The notes: generated by a model from the letters alone, not told the origin. Positions 1-8,677 are shown, counted from the first letter of the stretch. The stretch is DNA of 35,970 nucleotides from Hyphomicrobiales bacterium (GCA_012032065.1 JAAURV010000002.1:1-35970); one strand, 5' to 3'. Translations and numbers: made by a program.

Positions 1-45
1 GCCTTCACCGTCGCTATCGACGACAACGAACCCAAATCGTCCTGA
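1..45 (+). CDS. C-terminal end of an unidentified gene (partial)
   Basis: An open frame enters from the left edge and ends at TGA 43-45, giving a 14-residue tail ending in EPKSS. It stops 4 bases before the ATG of the ABC ATPase, so it is probably the preceding gene of the same operon. In BMP-type operons the binding protein often sits there, but 14 residues are too few to recognise a family. No function is assigned. Confidence 0.4.
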   Translation, partial: AFTVAIDDNEPKSS

Positions 46-49
46 TCCC

Positions 50-1573
50 ATGAGCGGACACGGTGCGGCGAAGCCGGAGATCGTTCTCCGGCTCGCCGGC
101 ATCACCAAAAGGTTCGGGCCGCTGGTTGCCAACGAGGCGATCTCGCTCGCTCTGGCGCGCGGCGAAATCGTTGGTCTGCTTGGGGAAAACGGCGCGGGCA
201 AAACCACGCTGATGAACATCCTGTTCGGCCACTATGTGGCGGACGAGGGATCAATCGAGGTGGAGGGCAGGACGCTCCCGCCCGGCTCACCGAGCGCGGC
301 GATCAAGGCGGGCATCGGCATGGTGCATCAGCATTTCACCCTCGCCGATAATCTGAGCGTTCTCGATAATATCGTGCTTGGCACTGAGCCGTTGACGCGG
401 CTCTCCTCCAACACCGCCAAAGCCCGCGCGCGCATCCGCGAACTGGGTGAAAGCTTTGGCCTCGCCATCAAACCGGATGCGCAAGTGGCTACGCTCTCGG
501 TTGGCGAGCGCCAGCGCGTCGAAATCCTGAAAGCGCTCTATCGCGAGGCGAAAATTCTGATTCTCGATGAGCCAACAGCAGTGCTGACGCCGCAGGAAAC
601 GGCATCCCTGTTCGAAACATTGAAGAAGTTCGCAGCCAAGGGCCTCTCCATCATCCTCATTTCCCACAAGCTCGGAGAAGTGCTCGCCGCGTGCAACCGG
701 GTGGCCGTCCTGCGCGCGGGAAAACTCGTTGCGGAACGGCCAGCTGTGGGCACGACGCGGGCGGAACTCGCCGAGATCATGGTTGGCCGCGTCATCAAAC
801 CACCGAAAGCCGAGCCGCAGCCCGCAGGCGACGTGCTGCTGTCGCTTAAGGGAGTGAGTGCGCGGCAACTCGATGATGTGTCGCTTTCCCTGCGCGCGGG
901 AGAAGTCACCGGTCTGGCAGGCGTCTCCGGCAATGGCCAAAGCCTCTTGGCCGAAGTCATCTGCGGATTGCTTCCACCTCAGCGCGGCTCGGTATCGGTG
1001 AAAGGCAATGAAATAAGGGCTTTTTCGCCGCGCGGCATGATTGCGCTCGGCATTGCCCGCATCCCCGAAGATCGTCACGCCGAAGGCCTCGTGGGCGACA
1101 TGACTGTTACAGAGAACGCGATCTCCGAAGCCTATCGCTCGCCTGCCTTTTCCCGCCTGGGCCTCATCGATTGGCCGTCGGCGCGGCGCTTCGCGGAGGA
1201 CATCATCGCGAAGTACCAAGTGAAGTGCCCATCGCCCGGCGCGCGCGTGCGATTGCTCTCTGGCGGCAACATGCAGAAGATCATTCTGGGCCGCGTCATG
1301 GCCAACTCACCCTCGATCATTCTCGCCAACCAGCCAACGCGCGGACTCGATGTCGGCGCCGTCGCCTACGTGCACGAGCAGCTGCTTGACGCGCGAAAAC
1401 GCGGTGCGGCCATTCTTTTGATATCGGAGGATCTCGACGAATTGCTGGCGCTCTCGGACCAGATTGCGGTGATGTATCGCGGCCGGATTTCGGCGCCAAT
1501 TCCGCGCGGCCGGGTGAACATCTCGGAGATCGGCCTGATGATGGCCGGACAGGGCTTTGCCCATGCGGCTTGA
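50..1573 (+). CDS. Nucleoside-type ABC importer ATP-binding protein (two NBDs)
   Basis: This 507-residue protein has two fused nucleotide-binding domains, as in YufO/NupO and RbsA-type ATPases. It would energise uptake through the two permeases that follow. NBD1 has a full Walker A (GENGAGKTT, near residue 45), signature LSVGERQ and Walker B ILILDEPT. NBD2 is degenerate, with GVSGNGQS for Walker A, signature LSGGNMQ and ANQPTRGLD for Walker B where Q replaces the usual catalytic Glu; this asymmetry is normal for the family. The ATG at 50 follows the upstream stop by 4 bases, and the 3' end overlaps the next gene by 11 bases, indicating translational coupling. The family is clear. The substrate (nucleoside, purine or another small molecule) cannot be read from the ATPase. 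Confidence 0.9.
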   Translation: MSGHGAAKPEIVLRLAGITKRFGPLVANEAISLALARGEIVGLLGENGAGKTTLMNILFGHYVADEGSIEVEGRTLPPGSPSAAIKAGIGMVHQHFTLADNLSVLDNIVLGTEPLTRLSSNTAKARARIRELGESFGLAIKPDAQVATLSVGERQRVEILKALYREAKILILDEPTAVLTPQETASLFETLKKFAAKGLSIILISHKLGEVLAACNRVAVLRAGKLVAERPAVGTTRAELAEIMVGRVIKPPKAEPQPAGDVLLSLKGVSARQLDDVSLSLRAGEVTGLAGVSGNGQSLLAEVICGLLPPQRGSVSVKGNEIRAFSPRGMIALGIARIPEDRHAEGLVGDMTVTENAISEAYRSPAFSRLGLIDWPSARRFAEDIIAKYQVKCPSPGARVRLLSGGNMQKIILGRVMANSPSIILANQPTRGLDVGAVAYVHEQLLDARKRGAAILLISEDLDELLALSDQIAVMYRGRISAPIPRGRVNISEIGLMMAGQGFAHAA

Positions 1574-2612
1574 ACCGCGCGAGCATCGGCCCTTGACCAT
1601 TGTCGGCGGGTATCCCGCGCTTGCAATCCTCTTCGCGGCGGCTTTTTGCGCGATGTTGGTGGCGTTTTCTGGCGCCTCGCCCTTCTCGGTTTTTGCGCTC
1701 ATCGCCAAGGGCGCCGCTGGATCACAGTTCGCGCTGCTGGAAACGCTCACTCGCGCCACACCACTCATTTTCACGGGGCTTGCTGCCGCAGTCGCCTTCC
1801 GCGCCAAGCTCTGGAACATCGGCGGCGAGGCGCAGCTTTATGCTGGTGCGGTTCTGACTGCCGTCTTCGGAACGGGGCTTCTGCCGCTTCCCGCGCCACT
1901 CCTTATCCCCATTCTCATGATCGCCGCCATTCTTGGCGGCGCGGCGATGCTTTCGATTCCCACTTTCCTCAAAACCCGTTTTGGCGTGGACGAAGTGGTG
2001 ACTACGCTGCTCCTGAACTTCATCGCGCTTCTTTTCGTAAGCTTGCTTCTCGAAGGCCCGCTGAAGGACCCGATGGGGCTTGGCTGGCCGCAATCCAAGA
2101 AGGTGATCGCGGAGGCGGCTTTGCCCAAGCTCATCCAAGGCAAGAGGCTGCATTTCGGGTTCATCATCGCCATCGCCGCCGCGGTTGTGGTGTGGATCAT
2201 CGACCGCCGTTCGGCGCTTGGTTACGAGATGCGTGCTGTTGGCGACAATCCGAAGGCCGCGCGGTTTGCCGGCATTCCGGTCAATCGCGTGTTTATCAAG
2301 ACGGCACTTCTGTCCGGCGGACTTGCGGGGCTGGCAGGCTTCTCCGAAGTGGCCGGGCTCAAAGGAAACCTCACGCTCGATCTGTCGCCTGGCTTTGGCT
2401 ACACCGGTATCGTCGTGGCGATGCTGGCCATGCTGCATCCGATAGGCGTGGTTGCCGCCGCTATTTTCGTGGCTGCCGTCTTCGTTGGCGCCGATGCGAT
2501 GAGCCGGACAGCGGGCGTTCCGAGTTACATCGCTCAGGTGATGGTGGCCGTGTCGCTGCTGGCGATGGTGACCGCCGTCATGTTCACGCGCTATCGACTG
2601 CGCTGGAGGTGA
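1563..2612 (+). CDS. ABC importer permease, BPD_transp_2 family (nucleoside type)
   Basis: This is a roughly 349-residue, highly hydrophobic inner-membrane permease, the first of two paired subunits. It carries the family hallmark region AKLWNIGGEAQLYAG near residue 80 and FGVDEVVTTLLLNFIA near residue 140, both characteristic of the YufP branch of BPD_transp_2 permeases that work with BMP-family lipoproteins. ATG 1563 is preferred over the in-frame TTG at 1557; both overlap the ATPase 3' end. The stop TGA (2610-2612) overlaps the GTG of the next permease. The gene is intact. The substrate is inferred only from the family. Confidence 0.88.
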   Translation: MRLEPREHRPLTIVGGYPALAILFAAAFCAMLVAFSGASPFSVFALIAKGAAGSQFALLETLTRATPLIFTGLAAAVAFRAKLWNIGGEAQLYAGAVLTAVFGTGLLPLPAPLLIPILMIAAILGGAAMLSIPTFLKTRFGVDEVVTTLLLNFIALLFVSLLLEGPLKDPMGLGWPQSKKVIAEAALPKLIQGKRLHFGFIIAIAAAVVVWIIDRRSALGYEMRAVGDNPKAARFAGIPVNRVFIKTALLSGGLAGLAGFSEVAGLKGNLTLDLSPGFGYTGIVVAMLAMLHPIGVVAAAIFVAAVFVGADAMSRTAGVPSYIAQVMVAVSLLAMVTAVMFTRYRLRWR

Positions 2613-3556
2613 CGGTGGAAGCGTTCGAAATCCTCTTCACTGCATCGATCTGGGCTGCCGCTGTGCGAATTGCCTCTCCGCTCATTTTCGCCACGTTGGG
2701 CGAACTCATCTGCGAGCGGGCTGGGGTGCTCAATCTCGGCATCGAAGGCATCATGACAGTCGGCGCGTTCACGGGCTGGCTCACGGTTTATCTGGGCGGC
2801 GATTTGTGGCTTGGCGTGTTCGTTGCGGCAATGGCTGGCGGAATGTTTGGCCTGCTGCATGCTTTTCTGGTCGTGCCGCTCGGACTATCGCAACACGTAA
2901 CGGGCATTGGCATCACGCTTCTCGCGGCGTCGCTTTCCTATTATGTCTACCGGCTCGTTCTCCCGGAGGTGACATCGCCGCCGAAGATCGAACCATTCCA
3001 GCCGCTCCATATTCCCGGCCTTTCGGAAATCCCGGTGATTGGCGAGGCGCTGTTCCGCCAAACGCCACTCACCTATCTTGCATTTCTCATGGTGGGTGTT
3101 GTCGCGTGGGTCCTCTACAAGATGCCCATTGGCCTTGCAATCCGAACCGTGGGTGAAAACCCCGCCGCCGCCGAAGCGCAGGGCATCAATGTCATCGCTG
3201 TGCGCATGGGAGCTGTGATGGCGGGCAGCGCGCTGATGGGGATCGGCGGCAGTTTTCTGACGCTTTCCGCTTTCAACTCATTCTTCTTTGAAATGGTCAA
3301 TGGGCGCGGCTGGATATGCATTGCGCTCGTGGTGTTTGGATCGTGGCGGCCCGGCAAGGCCCTGCTCGGCGCACTGCTGTTCGGCGCATTCGATGCCTAT
3401 CAGTTGCGTCTGCAGCAGCTGGCGGGTGCGTTCGTTCCGTATCAAGTTTTCCTGATGATGCCGTTCGTGCTGTCGATCATCGCGCTGATCGTCATGTCGC
3501 GCCGCGCCGCCTATCCGCGTGCGCTGATGGCGCCTTACCGGAAGGGCGAGCGCTGA
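2609..3556 (+). CDS. ABC importer permease, BPD_transp_2 family (second subunit)
   Basis: This 315-residue polytopic permease of the YufQ type forms a heterodimeric channel with the preceding gene product. Diagnostic regions are TLGELICERAGVLNLGIEG near the N-terminus and RTVGENPAAAEAQGI in the cytoplasmic coupling loop; the latter corresponds to RAVGDNPKAARFAGI in the first permease. The start is the GTG at 2609, which overlaps the upstream stop (GTGA); a second in-frame GTG lies at 2615. The same frame is open far upstream to 1646, but that part is a shadow of the first permease. It is the last gene of the importer operon, with a 66-base gap before the kinase. Confidence 0.87.
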   Translation: MTVEAFEILFTASIWAAAVRIASPLIFATLGELICERAGVLNLGIEGIMTVGAFTGWLTVYLGGDLWLGVFVAAMAGGMFGLLHAFLVVPLGLSQHVTGIGITLLAASLSYYVYRLVLPEVTSPPKIEPFQPLHIPGLSEIPVIGEALFRQTPLTYLAFLMVGVVAWVLYKMPIGLAIRTVGENPAAAEAQGINVIAVRMGAVMAGSALMGIGGSFLTLSAFNSFFFEMVNGRGWICIALVVFGSWRPGKALLGALLFGAFDAYQLRLQQLAGAFVPYQVFLMMPFVLSIIALIVMSRRAAYPRALMAPYRKGER

Positions 3557-3622
3557 GGCGATCTTGCGGGCGCGTGGGCATCCGCCTAAACATTGCAAGC
3601 AACGGAGATTGGATATTGCGCG

Positions 3623-4255
3623 ATGGATGCAAGTTTGGATGCGCTTGCAGATGCGGTTCTCAAAAATTTCGCGTTGGCGCAGCGCCGCACAATTGTCGCC
3701 ATGGCAGGCCCGCCCGGATCGGGGAAATCCACGTCAGTCGAGGCGCTGAATGATCTGCTCAATGCGGGCTCGCGCGGCATTGCGTCCATTTTGCCGATGG
3801 ACGGTTATCACTATGACGATGGCCTCTTGAAGGAGCTGGGACGGCTTGAACGCAAGGGAGCGCCCGACACGTTCGATGTCGGCGGTTATGCAAGCACCTT
3901 GAGGCGGCTTCGCAGCAACGACGAGGCGCAGGTCACGGTGCCGGTTTTCGACCGCGCGCTCGAAATCTCGCGCGGATCGGCGCGGATGATCCCGCGGGAG
4001 GTGGGCATCATTTTAACCGAAGGAAATTATCTGCTGCTTTCCCACGAACCGTGGAGCTTGCTGAGGCCACTATTCGATCTGACGGTGAAGATCGAAACGC
4101 CAATCGATATTCTGCGAAATCGATTGGACGCGCGATGGCGCGAATTCGGGTTGCCCGAAAACGAAGTCCGCCGCAAAGTCGACAGCAACGATCTGCCCAA
4201 TGCGCGGTTTGTGATCGACAATAGCGGGCCAGCGGATTTTGTCATAAGAACATGA
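3623..4255 (+). CDS. P-loop nucleoside/sugar kinase (CoaA/uridine kinase-like, FrcK type)
   Basis: This small cytoplasmic kinase of about 210 residues belongs to the pantothenate/uridine kinase-like fold. Walker A GPPGSGKST lies around residue 30. MDGYHYDD resembles the uridine and pantothenate kinase substrate loop, LTEGNYLLL is the Walker B-like strand, and RLDARWREFGL supplies the lid arginines. Relatives are found beside sugar ABC operons, for example FrcK in the rhizobial fructose operon. ATG 3623 is chosen; an in-frame TTG at 3593 would add ten residues with no better ribosome site. It lies between a nucleoside-type importer and a polyol operon, so it might phosphorylate either an imported nucleoside or the fructose made by MtlK. 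The family is firm and the substrate is not. Its stop overlaps the ATG of the HAD remnant (ATGA). Confidence 0.75.
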   Translation: MDASLDALADAVLKNFALAQRRTIVAMAGPPGSGKSTSVEALNDLLNAGSRGIASILPMDGYHYDDGLLKELGRLERKGAPDTFDVGGYASTLRRLRSNDEAQVTVPVFDRALEISRGSARMIPREVGIILTEGNYLLLSHEPWSLLRPLFDLTVKIETPIDILRNRLDARWREFGLPENEVRRKVDSNDLPNARFVIDNSGPADFVIRT

Positions 4256-4421
4256 CCACGTCCGCCAACCACGGCGTTATCTTCGATTGCAACAGAGTGC
4301 TGATCGGCAGCGAAATGCCGGGCGCCCGAGTCCTGATGCGCAATTGGCGGAACTCGGCGTGACATGGCCAAAATTCTTCCGCTCCTCCGCAAGTCTGGCC
4401 TTTGCGCTCATAACCCTTTAG
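4252..4421 (+). pseudogene. Truncated HAD-family hydrolase remnant
   Basis: Starting at the ATG overlapping the kinase stop, the frame reads HGVIFDCNRVLIGSE, a degraded form of the HAD motif I stretch FDCDGVLIDSE. The nucleophile Asp is kept but the general acid Asp two residues later is Asn. At 4336-4338 a one-base loss (ATGGCG to ATGCG) moves the reading to the next frame, which continues AQLAELGVTWP, exactly as HAD proteins go on. Similarity then fades near 4375 and a stop follows at 4419. About 160 residues of the cap and core domains are absent, so this is a 5' relic and not a functional enzyme. HAD phosphatases often belong to rhizobial polyol clusters, which fits the position just before the SorC gene. 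Confidence 0.7.
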
Positions 4422-4448
4422 CAGCATCTCCAAGCTGAAGGACATCAA

Positions 4449-5402
4449 GTGGCCCGCAAATCCGAAATAGAGAAAGAACGGCTTGACGACGCCGCGCGCG
4501 CGGGCTGGCTTTACTACATCGCCGGCAATACGCAGGATGAAATCGCGCGAAAACTTGGCGTATCGCGGCAAACGGCGCAGCGGCTCGTGTCGCTGGCGAT
4601 GAGCGAGAAGCTGATCAAGGTGAGGCTCGATCATCCGATCGGCGTCTGCCTGGAGTTGGCCGAGCGTCTCCAGGACAGTTTTGGAATCAGCTTCTGCGAA
4701 GTTGTTCCGAGCGATCCGGAATCGCCCTCAACGACGCTCGGTGTTGCGGAGGCAGCGGCAGCGGAACTCGAGCGCTATCTCATGTCGTCGCATCCAGCCA
4801 TTCTTGCAATGGGCACGGGCCGCATGCTGCGCTCCATGGCGGAGCAGCTCACACCCATGGAATGTCCGCAGCACAAAGTGGTCTCGCTGGTCGGTAACAT
4901 CGCTCCCGATGGTTCCGCGTCGCTGTTCGATGTGGCAAGTCGTGTCGGTGACCGGGTGAAGGCACCGCATTATCCGATGCCTCTGCCGGTGATCGCGACA
5001 ACCGTTCATGAGAAAGCCCTTCTTCTTTCCCAAACGTCGCTCCGCAATACGATTGATCTGGCTCAGCAAGCCGATGTCACATTCGTCGGTATCGGCGCTG
5101 TCGGCGATGATGCCGCTCTCTTGCGCGATGGCTTTGTAAAGCCCGACGAGATGCGCGCGGTCGTGAAAGCCGGTGCGGTGGGTGAGATTGTCGGTTGGTC
5201 TTACGATGCCGAGGGCCAGTTGATCGAAGGCCTTACCAATGACCGCGTCCTCAGCGTTCGTCTGTCTCGCCCGGCCCAGCGCAAGGTGATCGGCGTGGTG
5301 ATGGCGATGCCTCGTCTCAAGGGTGTGCGCGGCGCCTTGGCGGGGCGTCTGGTCAATGGCCTCATCACCAATGAAGCGATGGCGACGCAGCTTCTGCAAT
5401 AG
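4449..5402 (+). CDS. SorC/DeoR-like sugar-binding transcriptional regulator
   Basis: This is a 317-residue regulator. Residues about 20-60 form a helix-turn-helix (GNTQDEIARKLGVSRQTAQR). The remaining 250 residues form the SorC C-terminal effector domain, a sugar-phosphate-isomerase-like fold, with the conserved stretches MGTGRMLRSMAEQL and TFVGIGAVGDDAALLRDGF. The start is GTG 4449, with GAAGGA about 8 bases upstream. It precedes the polyol importer in the same direction, separated by 133 bases that contain a promoter candidate. It therefore probably controls smoEFGK-mtlK in response to a polyol or a phosphorylated sugar. Activator or repressor mode cannot be read from the sequence. Confidence 0.85.
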   Translation: MARKSEIEKERLDDAARAGWLYYIAGNTQDEIARKLGVSRQTAQRLVSLAMSEKLIKVRLDHPIGVCLELAERLQDSFGISFCEVVPSDPESPSTTLGVAEAAAAELERYLMSSHPAILAMGTGRMLRSMAEQLTPMECPQHKVVSLVGNIAPDGSASLFDVASRVGDRVKAPHYPMPLPVIATTVHEKALLLSQTSLRNTIDLAQQADVTFVGIGAVGDDAALLRDGFVKPDEMRAVVKAGAVGEIVGWSYDAEGQLIEGLTNDRVLSVRLSRPAQRKVIGVVMAMPRLKGVRGALAGRLVNGLITNEAMATQLLQ

Positions 5403-5455
5403 TTCTATCCAATCGAAGAGCGAGCGAATTGCTGCGCCGCAGCAACGAAAACATG

Positions 5456-5485
5456 TTGACTCTTACCCACAATCGTGTCGAATAT
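5456..5485 (+). promoter_or_regulatory. Candidate sigma-70-type promoter for the polyol operon
   Basis: TTGACT at 5456-5461 is followed after 18 bases by GAATAT at 5480-5485, in the gap between the regulator gene and smoE. The -35 is strong and the -10 weak (3 of 6 matches), as expected for a promoter needing activation. Found by eye only. Confidence 0.4.
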
Positions 5486-5495
5486 CTGCCCGTAG

Positions 5496-5506
5496 ATTTG
5501 GCAAAT
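5496..5506. promoter_or_regulatory. Short palindrome, possible regulator site
   Basis: ATTTG-G-CAAAT is an 11-base odd palindrome about 10 bases downstream of the candidate -10 and 30 bases before the smoE start. Its place would suit an operator for the SorC regulator, but the motif is short and has no independent support. Confidence 0.25.
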
Positions 5507-5535
5507 GCTCACAAACCACACTTGGGAGGAATGAA

Positions 5536-6837
5536 ATGAAGCAACTCTTTACCGGTGCCTTTGGCGCCATGATGTTCGCTGCGCTGGCAACGACGGCGCT
5601 GGCGGAGACGAAACTAACGATAGCAACGGTGAACAACGGCGACATGATCCGCATGCAGGGTCTGACCGATGACTTCACCTCCAAGAATCCCGACATCAAG
5701 CTCGAATGGGTGACCCTCGAAGAGAACGTGTTGCGCGAGAAGGTGACGACCGACATCGCCACCAAGGGCGGCCAGTTCGACGTTCTCACCATCGGCACTT
5801 ACGAAGTTCCGATCTGGGGCAAGAAGGGGTGGCTGGTTCCGTTGACGATGGTCGACGATCCGGCCGACCTACTCCCCGCCATGTCGGGCGGCCTCTCGGT
5901 CGATGGCAAGCTGATGGCATCGCCGTTCTATGGCGAGAGCTCGATGGTGATGTATCGCACTGATCTCGTCGAAGCGACCGGCATGAAGATGCCGGATGCG
6001 CCGACCTGGAAGGACATCAAGGAGATCGCCGCCAAGATTACCAACAAGGACAAGGAAATCTATGGCGTGTGCCTGCGCGGCAAAGCCGGCTGGGGCGAGA
6101 ACATGGCCTTCCTGACGGCCACGTCCAACTCCTTCGGCGCGCGCTGGTTTGACGAAAACTGGAAACCCCAGTTCGACAGCCAGGAATGGAAAGATACGCT
6201 CAACTTCTATCTCGAGCTGATGAAGGAGTCTGGACCTCCGGGCGCTTCGAACAATGGCTTCAACGAAAACCTGGCGCTGTTCAATGCCGGCAAATGCGGC
6301 ATGTGGATCGACGCCACAGTGGCCGCGTCCTTCGTGACCGGCAAGGACTCGACGGTTGCCGACAAGGTCGGCTTCGCTCTGGCGCCGGATAACGGCCTCG
6401 GCAAGCGCGGCAACTGGCTGTGGGCCTGGTCGCTCGCAATCCCTGCCGGTTCGCAGAAGGAAGAAGCCGCTCAGAAATTCGTCGGCTGGGCGACTTCGAA
6501 GGCTTACACTGAACTCGTCGCTGCGAAGGAAGGCTGGGCCAACGTTCCTCCGGGCACGCGCACCTCGCTCTACAACAATCCGGAGTACCAGAAGGTCGCC
6601 TTCGCCAAGATGACGCTCGACTCGATCAACGCGGCCGATCCGACGAAACCGACGGTGAAGCCGGTGCCTTATGTTGGCGTGCAGTTCGTGGCCATTCCGG
6701 AATTTGCGGGGCTTGCCACGACTGTCGGACAGATCTTCTCGGCAGCGCTCGCTGGCGAAAAGACCGCGGATGAAGCTCTTGCCGAAGCGCAAGACGTGGC
6801 AACGCGCGAAATGACCAAGGCTGGTTACATCAAGTAA
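5536..6837 (+). CDS. smoE: Sorbitol/mannitol ABC importer substrate-binding protein
   Basis: This is a 433-residue periplasmic binding protein of the family 1 type. A Sec signal peptide covers residues 1-23, with cleavage after ALA before ETK. The mature start TKLTIATVNNGDMIRMQ and the stretch GQFDVLTIGTYEVPIWGKKGWL are typical of SmoE/MtlE polyol-binding proteins. The ATG at 5536 has GGGAGGA (5524-5530) five bases upstream; the open frame extends further 5' but lacks a credible start there. It is the first gene of smoEFGK, followed by a 96-base gap with a strong hairpin, a common device for making more binding protein than permease. The polyol assignment is supported by mannitol 2-dehydrogenase in the same run of genes. 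Confidence 0.88.
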   Translation: MKQLFTGAFGAMMFAALATTALAETKLTIATVNNGDMIRMQGLTDDFTSKNPDIKLEWVTLEENVLREKVTTDIATKGGQFDVLTIGTYEVPIWGKKGWLVPLTMVDDPADLLPAMSGGLSVDGKLMASPFYGESSMVMYRTDLVEATGMKMPDAPTWKDIKEIAAKITNKDKEIYGVCLRGKAGWGENMAFLTATSNSFGARWFDENWKPQFDSQEWKDTLNFYLELMKESGPPGASNNGFNENLALFNAGKCGMWIDATVAASFVTGKDSTVADKVGFALAPDNGLGKRGNWLWAWSLAIPAGSQKEEAAQKFVGWATSKAYTELVAAKEGWANVPPGTRTSLYNNPEYQKVAFAKMTLDSINAADPTKPTVKPVPYVGVQFVAIPEFAGLATTVGQIFSAALAGEKTADEALAEAQDVATREMTKAGYIK

Positions 6838-6861
6838 CGCCTTCCTCCCATGGAAACTTGG

Positions 6862-6883
6862 CTGCCCGGAGAAATCCGGGCAG
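6862..6883 (+). other. Perfect 9-bp mRNA hairpin with GAAA loop between smoE and smoF
   Basis: CTGCCCGGA, loop GAAA, then TCCGGGCAG form a perfect 9-bp stem closed by a GNRA tetraloop, 25 bases after the smoE stop. No T-run follows, so it is more likely a 3'-end stabiliser of the smoE message or a partial attenuator than a full terminator. The genes downstream clearly belong to the same system. Confidence 0.7.
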
Positions 6884-6933
6884 TCCTCTCCCGGCGCCAT
6901 TGACGGCGCGAATGGAACTATTGGTGGGATCCC

Positions 6934-7842
6934 ATGGCAACACAGCAGTCACGCGCTCTCGGCCGCATCGCGGTAGCGCCCTCGGTGATCGCACTTTTCC
7001 TCTGGATGATTGTGCCCCTGGCGATGACCATATGGTTCTCGTTCCTGCGCTACAATCTGCTCGATCCGAATTATGCCTGTTCGCTGCTGACGCCAGGCCA
7101 GCTCTTCGATGAGGCCAACCGCTGCTTCGCGGGCACATCGAACTACTATTACTTCCTCACCGATCCCGCCTTCTTCAAGGCGATGACCAATTCGCTGCTG
7201 ATCGTCGGCAGCGTTCTTCTGATTTCCATTGTCGGCGGCACGCTGTTTGCCCTGCTGCTCGATCAGGCCATTGTTGGACGCAACATCGTGCGCCTCATGG
7301 TGATTGCCCCGTTCTTCGTGATGCCGACGGTTGCCGCACTCGTGTGGCAGAACATGCTGATGGACCCCATCATTGGCTTCATCTCATGGATCACCAAATC
7401 ATTGGGAATGGGCGCCATAGATTGGTTCACGCATTATCCCAAAACGGCGGTGGTGATCATTGTCGCCTGGCAATGGTTTCCATTTGCAACGCTGATCCTG
7501 CTTACCGCGCTTCAATCCTTTGACGAGGAGCAAAAGGAAGCGGCACAGATGGATGGAACGCCGCCGCTGTCATTCTTCTGGTACATGATCCTGCCGCATC
7601 TGGCGCGCCCGATCACCGTGGTGGTGCTGATCGAAACCATCTTCCTGCTCAACGTCTTCGCCGAGATTTATGTAACCGGCACAGGTGGCCGCGCCGGCAA
7701 TTTGCCCTATCTCGTCTATCAGTATGGCTTGCTGTCGAACGACATCGGCGGCGCTTCCGCCGGCGGCATTGTCGCTGTTGTCCTCGCCAATATCGTTGCG
7801 TTCTTCCTGATGCGGATGATTGGCAAGAATCTGGAGGGCTGA
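6934..7842 (+). CDS. smoF: Sorbitol/mannitol ABC importer permease (SmoF)
   Basis: This 302-residue MalF-type inner-membrane permease has six predicted membrane segments. The coupling (EAA) loop is visible near residue 205 as EEQKEAAQMDGTPPLSFFWY, with the conserved Gly. A periplasmic insertion near residues 45-70 (YACSLLTPGQLFDEANRCF) contains two cysteines, as seen in SmoF homologues. ATG 6934 is preceded by GGTGGGA. It pairs with SmoG, whose gene begins 3 bases after the stop. Intact. Confidence 0.88.
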   Translation: MATQQSRALGRIAVAPSVIALFLWMIVPLAMTIWFSFLRYNLLDPNYACSLLTPGQLFDEANRCFAGTSNYYYFLTDPAFFKAMTNSLLIVGSVLLISIVGGTLFALLLDQAIVGRNIVRLMVIAPFFVMPTVAALVWQNMLMDPIIGFISWITKSLGMGAIDWFTHYPKTAVVIIVAWQWFPFATLILLTALQSFDEEQKEAAQMDGTPPLSFFWYMILPHLARPITVVVLIETIFLLNVFAEIYVTGTGGRAGNLPYLVYQYGLLSNDIGGASAGGIVAVVLANIVAFFLMRMIGKNLEG

Positions 7843-7845
7843 CAC

Positions 7846-8676
7846 ATGGCACGCGCAGTTTCATCCCGCCGCAAATGGACCTTCACACTTATTGCCTGGT
7901 TCCTGGCGTTTCTGATCTTCTTCCCGATCCTCTGGACCATTCTCACCAGTTTCAAGACGGAAGGCGATGCCGCGGCCATTCCGCCCAGGTTCCTGTTCTT
8001 CGATTGGACGTTCGAGAACTATGGCGTGGTCCAGGAGCGGTCGAACTATTTCAAGTTCGCCATGAACTCCGTGATCCTTGCACTGGGCTCAACCTTCTTC
8101 GCGCTGCTGATTGCCATCCCTTCCGCCTGGAGTATGGCCTTCGCGCCGGGCAAGAGGACGAAGGATCTCCTGATGTGGATGCTCTCCACCAAGATGATGC
8201 CGCCGGTCGGCGCCTTGATTCCGCTCTATCTGATCTTCCGCGACTTCGGCCTGCTTGACACGCGGGGCGGGCTTATTGCGGTCCTGATGATGCTCAACCT
8301 GCCGATCATCATCTGGATGCTTTACACTTACTTCAAGGAGATCCCTTCCGAAATCCTGGAAGCCGCGCGCATGGATGGTGCCTCGGTTTGGAAGGAGCTG
8401 GTCTATGTGCTCACCCCTATGGCCATTCCCGGCATTGCGTCCACCATTCTCTTGAACGTGATCCTCGCCTGGAATGAGGCGTTCTGGACGCTGGCTCTCA
8501 CCACCAAAGATGCGGCACCGCTTCCGCAATTCATCGCCAGCTATTCTTCGCCGGAAGGCTTGTTCTGGGCCAAGCTCTCGGCTGCCTCCACCATGGCCAT
8601 TGCGCCAATCCTGGTGCTTGGCTGGTTTGCACAGAAACAATTGGTTCGCGGCCTCACATTCGGAGCGGTGAAGTAA
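7846..8676 (+). CDS. smoG: Sorbitol/mannitol ABC importer permease (SmoG)
   Basis: This 276-residue MalG-type permease is the partner of SmoF in the membrane channel. Membrane segment 1 spans about residues 12-32. The cytoplasmic EAA loop reads EILEAARMDGASVWKELVYVLTPMA near residue 180, which docks onto the ATPase. ATG 7846 follows GGAGGGC just upstream, the SmoF stop lies 3 bases before, and SmoK starts one base after the SmoG stop. This tight packing indicates one transcript. Intact. Confidence 0.88.
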   Translation: MARAVSSRRKWTFTLIAWFLAFLIFFPILWTILTSFKTEGDAAAIPPRFLFFDWTFENYGVVQERSNYFKFAMNSVILALGSTFFALLIAIPSAWSMAFAPGKRTKDLLMWMLSTKMMPPVGALIPLYLIFRDFGLLDTRGGLIAVLMMLNLPIIIWMLYTYFKEIPSEILEAARMDGASVWKELVYVLTPMAIPGIASTILLNVILAWNEAFWTLALTTKDAAPLPQFIASYSSPEGLFWAKLSAASTMAIAPILVLGWFAQKQLVRGLTFGAVK

Positions 8677-8677
8677 C

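Noticed and set aside
287..1219. Long minus-strand open frame opposite the first ABC ATPase
   Set aside because: It mirrors a well-conserved ATPase with all motifs; its translation is Arg/His-rich with no recognisable fold, as expected of an antisense shadow in GC-rich DNA.
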